A DNA stretch of 18,012 bases. Source: an uncultured Alistipes sp. GTDB taxonomy: Bacteria > Bacteroidota > Bacteroidia > Bacteroidales > Rikenellaceae. The translations under genes and the position numbers were made by a program. Shown piece after piece: positions 13,890 to 18,012 of the stretch. The stretch spans positions 1 to 18,012 of the forward strand of contig CAKVKI010000022.1 of assembly GCA_934754975.1 (NCBI GenBank). The letters run 5' to 3'. The notes under the pieces were generated by a model. That model did no database searches and was not told the DNA's origin. It saw nothing but the letters and a program-made list of their open reading frames with translations. The stretch's first letter is position 1. The number at the start of each line of letters is the position of its first letter.

Positions 13890-14756
13890 TTAGCCCTCGT
13901 GAGGGCACATCATGCGGAGTCCGCCGGCGATACACTCGATATGCAGCGGAAATTCGGCGCCTTTCTGCCCGTCTACGTCCGTCGGTTCGTTGACTGTCGA
14001 TACGATGTCGAGCGAACGCACCTGCAGGTGGCGGACGATCTTCGGATTGCCCCGCAGCAGATAACGTCCCATGGCCAGCGTCGAGCGAAGGAAATTCTTC
14101 TTTTCAAGCATGATGCAGTCGAACAGGCCGTCCTTGACCGACGAGCGGCGTGCGAGGCGGAATCCGCCGGCCGTCTCGCCGTTGAAGACCAGTACCATCA
14201 GCGAATTGAAGTCGAAAGACTGCCCGTCGGCCACCACTTTGAGCGGGACGGCGTGCATCGCGCGCAGTTCCTTGACCCCTTCGATCAGGTAGGCCAGCTT
14301 GCCGATCTTGTGCTTGCGCTGGTCGGGCGTGCGCTGCGAAGTGGTCGTGAAGATGCCGAAGCTGAAGATATTGACGAAGTAGAGTCCGTTCACGCATCCG
14401 CAGTCCACGCGGTCCTCGGTTCCGGCGGCGATCTGCCGCGCCGCTTCGAGCGGCTGGTGCGACATGCCGAGCGCACCCGCGAAATCGTTGGCCGTGCCTG
14501 CGGGGATCACTCCGAGCGGAATGTCCAGCCCCTTGCTTTTCATGGCGTTGACCACGTAATTGACCGTGCCGTCGCCGCCGGCCACGACCATCAGGTCGAT
14601 CTGCTCGTTGCCGTCGAACGGGTTGGCGCAGAAGTCGATCAGCTGCGGCCTGATGTCGTAGCCGTAAGCCCGGAATACCGTGCAGACGGTTTCGGTGCAG
14701 CGTTCGATTCTGCACTTGCCGGATTGGGTGTTGTAGAGAAAGACAGCGCTTTTCAT
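13890..14756 (-). CDS. Diacylglycerol kinase/YegS-family lipid kinase
   Basis: A 288-residue enzyme of the diacylglycerol-kinase catalytic family, which phosphorylates a lipid hydroxyl with ATP at the inner face of the membrane. The nucleotide-binding motif GGDGT is at residues 60-64, followed by VNYVVNAM. The PAGTANDF motif is at 85-92. The N-terminal NTQSGK replaces the usual NPxSG, and the C-terminal DGQKG fits the family's DGE-type motif. The length is normal. The lipid substrate (diacylglycerol, sphingoid base or other) cannot be told. It starts 8 bases after the apbE stop, so both are one operon read from the apbE promoter. No strong terminator is visible after it. Confidence 0.94.
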   Translation of the reverse strand: MKSAVFLYNTQSGKCRIERCTETVCTVFRAYGYDIRPQLIDFCANPFDGNEQIDLMVVAGGDGTVNYVVNAMKSKGLDIPLGVIPAGTANDFAGALGMSHQPLEAARQIAAGTEDRVDCGCVNGLYFVNIFSFGIFTTTSQRTPDQRKHKIGKLAYLIEGVKELRAMHAVPLKVVADGQSFDFNSLMVLVFNGETAGGFRLARRSSVKDGLFDCIMLEKKNFLRSTLAMGRYLLRGNPKIVRHLQVRSLDIVSTVNEPTDVDGQKGAEFPLHIECIAGGLRMMCPHEG

Positions 14757-14764
14757 AGGGATCG

Positions 14765-15772
14765 TTATTGCATGATCATCGCCTCCATGGCGGGTGAAAT
14801 ATACTCTTCATAGCCGTCGGCTCCGTCGGCGAGGATGAAATAAACCTTCATGCCGGGCATCGTCTTCACAGCCGCCAGCGCATCGTCGGCGCCCATCGCC
14901 AGGAACATGGTCCCCAGCGCGTCGGCTTCGGCGCAGGTCGGCGCGGCGACGGTTACCGACAGCAGGCGCGACACGGCGCTGCGGCCCGTGCGCGGGTCGA
15001 TGGTGTGGGCTATTTTGTTCCCTTCGGCGTCGAGGTAGAAGCGGCGGTAATTGCCCGAAGTCGCCAGTCCGCCGTCGGTCAGGCGAATACGTTTCTGGAC
15101 ATATTCGCCGTCGGACATATTGCCGTCGAACGGGGTTTCGATGCCGATGCGCCACGGACTGCCCTGTGCGTTGACGCCTTTGCAGCAGACTTCGCCGCCG
15201 ATATCGACGATATAATTGCGGGCGCCGAACGATTCCACCAGCCGGGCGAGCAGATCGACCGTATAGCCTTTGGCGATCGAATTGAAGTCGAGCTGTACGC
15301 GCGGATCGGTTTTCACCAGCCGTCCGTCCTCGATGCGGACCTTTTCGCGGCCGACGAATTCGAGGATCGAATCGAGGTTGGGATGCTCTTCGGCCTGCCT
15401 GCCGGCGAAGCCCCACGCTTCGACCAGCGGTTTGACGGTCACGTCGTAGCGGCCGCCGCTCAGGGCGCCGATGCTGTCGGCCAGGTGCAGGTTGAAAGCG
15501 ATATGCCGGTCGACGCTGTCCGTTTCGTTGCGGTTGAGCCGGCTCAGCAGCGAGGTCGTGTCGAAGATCGACATCGACGCCTTGGCTTCGCGGTCGAGTT
15601 CCATTACGGCGGCGTAGAGCTTCTGCGGGGAGACGCCCTGCACGTCGGCCACGATGTGCAGCGTGGTGCCGAGCATCGCGCCGTCCACGGTGATGTAGGA
15701 GGGGCCGCCGCAGCCCCAGAGGACGGCTGCGGATACCGCAGCCCAGACTCCCCGAATCAGCTTTTTTGTCAT
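14765..15772 (-). CDS. apbE: FAD:protein FMN transferase (ApbE), lipoprotein
   Basis: ApbE transfers FMN from FAD to threonine residues of exported proteins such as the NqrC and RnfG subunits. It has 335 residues, normal for the family. The signal peptide ends in a lipobox (LWGC, C21), so it is membrane-anchored outside the cytoplasm. Motifs seen are DGAMLGTTLHI, SGGRYDVTVKPL near 105-116, DFNSIAKGYTVD near 162-173, YIVDIGGEV near 187-195, LATSGNYRRFY near 236-246, IDPRTG near 258-263 and AEADALGTMFLAMG near 281-294. The order and spacing are those of ApbE. A promoter lies about 20 bases upstream of the ATG. The lipid-kinase gene follows in the same operon; no target flavoprotein gene is in the window. 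Confidence 0.97.
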   Translation of the reverse strand: MTKKLIRGVWAAVSAAVLWGCGGPSYITVDGAMLGTTLHIVADVQGVSPQKLYAAVMELDREAKASMSIFDTTSLLSRLNRNETDSVDRHIAFNLHLADSIGALSGGRYDVTVKPLVEAWGFAGRQAEEHPNLDSILEFVGREKVRIEDGRLVKTDPRVQLDFNSIAKGYTVDLLARLVESFGARNYIVDIGGEVCCKGVNAQGSPWRIGIETPFDGNMSDGEYVQKRIRLTDGGLATSGNYRRFYLDAEGNKIAHTIDPRTGRSAVSRLLSVTVAAPTCAEADALGTMFLAMGADDALAAVKTMPGMKVYFILADGADGYEEYISPAMEAMIMQ

Positions 15773-15791
15773 AGAGTTCTCTTATCAGCCG

Positions 15792-15823
15792 CAAAAATAG
15801 TATTTTCCGGGAGATTCGGGAAA
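15792..15823 (-). promoter_or_regulatory. Promoter of the apbE operon
   Basis: The minus strand has TATTTTTG (15799-15792), a full match to TAnnTTTG, 19 bases before the ATG. TTTC (15823-15820), 20 bases further up, matches three of four positions of the -33 element. Confidence 0.7.
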
Positions 15824-16034
15824 TTTCCGCCGAAAAGATTGCTTCCCGGGGTGCGCTGAAAATGCACCGGCCGCGTGCGACTTCACATGGAAGAAAGGGG
15901 ACAGGCGGACGATCCGGCACATGCCGCACGACCGGACCGGCGGAAAGGAACGGATTCTCGGAAACCGGGACGTTCCGATCCCGGTTCGGGCGGATACGGC
16001 GGTTTTCTGCGGCTCGGCCTGCAGCCGTATCCGC

Positions 16035-16066
16035 AAAAAGGCATCCGAAAAAGAATTTCGGATGCC
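16035..16066 (-). terminator. Intrinsic terminator of the DUF4840-like lipoprotein gene
   Basis: A perfect 11-bp stem (GGCATCCGAAA and TTTCGGATGCC at 16040-16066, 5-base loop) is followed on the minus strand by five T residues (16039-16035). It is 25 bases past the stop codon. Confidence 0.9.
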
Positions 16067-16091
16067 CGGATAATCGTATCCTGCCGCGTTT

Positions 16092-16733
16092 TTACTCTTT
16101 GTTTTTCGTCAGATCGAAATCCAGCGGGAAGGCTTCGAACCCCTCCAGCGGAGCGCCGCCGACCTTCACCTCGTTCACCGCTAGCATAAAACCGAGTTCG
16201 CCCGATTCGACGGTGTAGGTGCCGTTCACAGCGGCGGAAATCGAAACTTCGATTTCGAGCGCAGGAGTCCCGGAAGCGGTTTGAGGCTCTTCGCCGCCCT
16301 CCGAAATCGTGAGTTTCAACGGTTCGGGCTTCAGCGCCATGGCCACGGCGGATTCGTCTTCGTTCGCTGCAGCCGTATAGGGTACTGCGTAAGTGACTTT
16401 CCCGACGGCGGCGACAATTTCATCCGCGCCCTCTTCCCCGACGATCCTGACGACCAGGTCGCGGATCGGGAAGTCCTCGAACTGCACCTCTTCGTCCGTA
16501 ACCGTGGCCGAAAGTTCCGTTCCCGCAGGCTCTTCGGCGGCCGCGGCCAGCGGCGCCGCTTCGACTACTCCCATCGTTCCGTCGTATTCTCCGGTCACGA
16601 GGTCCGTTTCGGATGTCGGGGGCGGAGTATATCCGCCGTCGTTGTTGTCATCGTCATCGCAGGCTGTGAAGCCGCAGCAGGCCCCGGCCAGAAGCAAGGC
16701 TGCCATCCAGTTTTTCAAAATTATTCGTTTCAT
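16092..16733 (-). CDS. DUF4840-like surface lipoprotein
   Basis: A 213-residue predicted lipoprotein. The signal peptide (MKRIILKNWMAALLLAGACC) leads to C25 in FTAC, followed by DDDDNND, an acidic run of the kind that directs Bacteroidota lipoproteins to the cell surface. A Pro-rich linker (GGYTPPPTSE) follows. The mature part has the pattern of DUF4840 lipoproteins as I remember them: TGEYDGTM at the start, VQFEDFPIRDLV in the middle, then VTYAVPYTA and a late NGTYTVESGELGFML. The sequence is unusually acidic and Ala-rich (AAPLAAAAEEPAG). The function is unknown. It stands alone, with a clear terminator and no consensus promoter visible upstream, and is divergent from rpsO. Confidence 0.75.
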   Translation of the reverse strand: MKRIILKNWMAALLLAGACCGFTACDDDDNNDGGYTPPPTSETDLVTGEYDGTMGVVEAAPLAAAAEEPAGTELSATVTDEEVQFEDFPIRDLVVRIVGEEGADEIVAAVGKVTYAVPYTAAANEDESAVAMALKPEPLKLTISEGGEEPQTASGTPALEIEVSISAAVNGTYTVESGELGFMLAVNEVKVGGAPLEGFEAFPLDFDLTKNKE

Positions 16734-17012
16734 TTGTTGCGTCGATTTAAGTGTTAAATGAATAATTCCCCGGCCGGAGTTTCATTTTATAAACTGCTGA
16801 AATACAGTAATACTGCACGACGGATCGTATTTTTTTCGACACCTATAAAATAGCATCTTCGAACTATTTTTTGCGTTTTTCGGTCCGGGGGCAATAATTT
16901 TTTGAATTTTAATGCTTAATTTCCAATTAATTCGTAACTTTGCCGGACGCTCTGGCGTTATTCACAGTAAGGGGAATGCGTCGTAGAGTGGAACTGAATA
17001 AATTTCAAAAAA
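16734..17012. other. Divergent AT-rich region between the DUF4840-like gene and rpsO
   Basis: About 280 bases with no gene. It contains a short palindrome CAGTA-A-TACTG (16805-16815) on the lipoprotein side, an AT-rich hairpin AAAATAG/CTATTTT with T-run (16847-16872), and the rpsO promoter and leader. The lipoprotein promoter is not recognisable by consensus. Confidence 0.5.
16935..16942 (+). promoter_or_regulatory. -7 box of the rpsO promoter
   Basis: TAACTTTG matches TAnnTTTG fully and lies in an AT-rich tract, 70 bases before the rpsO ATG. No TTTG stands 19-21 bases upstream. The start codon is preceded by an A-rich run (CAAAAAA) and no Shine-Dalgarno sequence, as usual in Bacteroidota. 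Confidence 0.7.
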
Positions 17013-17285
17013 ATGGCTTATTTAACAGCTGAGAAAAAGCAAGAGCTTTTCGGCCAGTACGGCAAGTCTAACACCGACACAGGTTCTCCCGAGAGCCAGA
17101 TCGCACTGTTTTCGTACCGTATCAGCCACCTTACCGAACACCTCAAAAGCAACAAGCACGACTTCGGCACGCAGCGTTCGCTGCTGCGTCTGGTCGGCAA
17201 GCGCCGCGCGTTGCTGGAGTATCTGAAGGAGGTCGACATCGAGCGCTACCGTGCGATCGTCAAGACGCTCAACCTCCGCAAGTAA
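17013..17285 (+). CDS. rpsO: 30S ribosomal protein S15
   Basis: S15 binds 16S rRNA in the central domain of the small ribosomal subunit and helps form bridges to the large subunit. The protein has 90 residues, the family's usual length. Diagnostic segments are [23 protein letters not shown] read in parts, [18 protein letters not shown] and LLEYLKEVD, ending in LNLRK. The start ATG at 17013 gives [12 protein letters not shown], as expected for Bacteroidota S15. It precedes pnp by 93 bases, the gene order found in many bacteria. A hairpin between the two genes may attenuate transcription into pnp. Confidence 0.99.
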   Translation: MAYLTAEKKQELFGQYGKSNTDTGSPESQIALFSYRISHLTEHLKSNKHDFGTQRSLLRLVGKRRALLEYLKEVDIERYRAIVKTLNLRK

Positions 17286-17298
17286 TCCGCGAGGAAGA

Positions 17299-17335
17299 AA
17301 TGAGGGCAATTCCCGGAAGGGGTTGCCTTCATTTT
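17299..17335 (+). terminator. Terminator or attenuator between rpsO and pnp
   Basis: An 11-bp stem with one G-U pair (AATGAGGGCAA at 17299-17309 with TTGCCTTCATT at 17323-17333) is followed by two more T residues. The short T-run suggests partial termination, allowing some read-through into pnp. Confidence 0.65.
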
Positions 17336-17378
17336 CGTAAAGACAACGATTCGAAAAACATTATAGGTTAAAATTTTT

Positions 17379-18012
17379 ATGGAAGACAACAAGCTGTACA
17401 ATGCAGTCCGCAAGATCATTACGCTGGCCGACGGACGCCAGATCGAGATCGAAACGGGCAAACTGGCCAAGCAGGCCGACGGCTCGGTGGTGGTCAAGCA
17501 GGGCGATACGATGCTCCTGGCCACGGTAGTAGCCGCCAAGGACGCAAAACCCGACACCGATTTTATGCCGCTCCAGGTGGAGTACAAAGAGAAGTACGCT
17601 TCGTGCGGACGTTATCCCGGCGGCTTCATGAAGCGCGAAGGCCGCGCCAACGACAGTGAAATTCTGGTCGCCCGCCTGATCGACCGCGCCCTGCGTCCGC
17701 TGTTCCCCGCGGATTACCATGCCGAAGTTTACGTGACGGTAAACCTCATTTCGGCGGATAAGGATATTCAGCCCGACGCGCTGGCAGGTCTGGCCGCTTC
17801 GGCTGCGCTGGCCGTTTCGGACATTCCGTTCGGAGGCCCCATTTCGGAGGTCCGCGTGGCACGCCTCGACGGAGAGTACGTCATCAACCCCAAATTCTCG
17901 GAGATGGATCGCGTGGACCTCGACATCATGGTCGGCGGTACGATCGACAATATCCTGATGGTCGAGGGCGAGATGAAGGAGGTTTCGGAAGAGGTCATGC
18001 TCGGCGCCATCA
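17379..18012 (+). CDS. pnp: Polyribonucleotide nucleotidyltransferase (partial, C-terminus outside window)
   Basis: PNPase degrades RNA from the 3' end by phosphorolysis and can add tails in the reverse reaction. About 211 of the usual 700 or more residues are visible, covering most of the first RNase PH domain. Recognisable segments are [71 protein letters not shown] and [16 protein letters not shown]. The RPLFP block and the GGFMKREGR block are signatures of the family. The ATG at 17379 follows an AT-rich stretch (GGTTAAAATTTTT) without a Shine-Dalgarno sequence. The later PH, KH and S1 domains lie beyond the window. Confidence 0.97.
   Translation, partial: MEDNKLYNAVRKIITLADGRQIEIETGKLAKQADGSVVVKQGDTMLLATVVAAKDAKPDTDFMPLQVEYKEKYASCGRYPGGFMKREGRANDSEILVARLIDRALRPLFPADYHAEVYVTVNLISADKDIQPDALAGLAASAALAVSDIPFGGPISEVRVARLDGEYVINPKFSEMDRVDLDIMVGGTIDNILMVEGEMKEVSEEVMLGAI

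Larger units (their letters stand above)
15773..16091. other. Non-coding interval between apbE and the DUF4840-like gene
   Basis: About 320 bases without a convincing gene. It holds the apbE promoter at one end and the intrinsic terminator of the upstream DUF4840-like gene (16035-16066) at the other. Between them is GC-rich sequence with short inverted repeats (for example GGTGC and GCACC arms near 15850-15868) and no clear function. Confidence 0.6.

Noticed and set aside
1..18012. tRNA, rRNA, CRISPR array, IS element
   Set aside because: No regularly spaced repeats, no transposase gene and no tRNA-like or rRNA-like segment were recognised.

Overview
The window looks like chromosomal DNA from a Bacteroidales gut commensal, most likely Alistipes (Rikenellaceae) or a close relative. 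The reasons are the high GC content for the order, promoters of the Bacteroidota type (TTTG, about 20 bp, then TAnnTTTG), A-rich translation starts without Shine-Dalgarno sequences, several lipoproteins with acidic residues after the lipid cysteine, and Bacteroidota-style families (long-form IspG, WbqC-like protein, DUF4840-like lipoprotein, arm-domain tyrosine recombinase). The genus is an inference.

Layout. 1-2671, minus strand: a putative operon of a small radical-SAM-associated-type lipoprotein, a CcrA/CfiA-like subclass B1 metallo-beta-lactamase, and recG (cut off by the window edge). Divergent from it, 2928-5008, plus strand: ispG and a WbqC-family gene joined by an ATGA overlap. The WbqC gene runs tail-to-tail into a GH2-fold secreted protein (4932-6962, minus) that lacks both expected catalytic glutamates.

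7239-12694 is the accessory part. It holds a 1238-codon coiled-coil surface lipoprotein whose reading frame begins in the middle of its signal peptide, and a tyrosine recombinase gene directly upstream on the same strand. A recombination-like inverted repeat (TTGTTC, 7 bp, GAACAA) sits exactly at the truncated 5' end, and a 21/23 direct repeat flanks the recombinase gene. I read this as a candidate site-specific recombination system that switches or assembles a surface lipoprotein. It is the most interesting object in the window.

12840-15772, minus: an AraC-family regulator with a clear promoter, and an apbE plus lipid-kinase operon. 16092-16733, minus: a DUF4840-like lipoprotein. 17013-18012, plus: rpsO and pnp (cut off by the window edge), the conserved ribosomal protein S15 and PNPase pair. 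No tRNA, rRNA or CRISPR array was seen.
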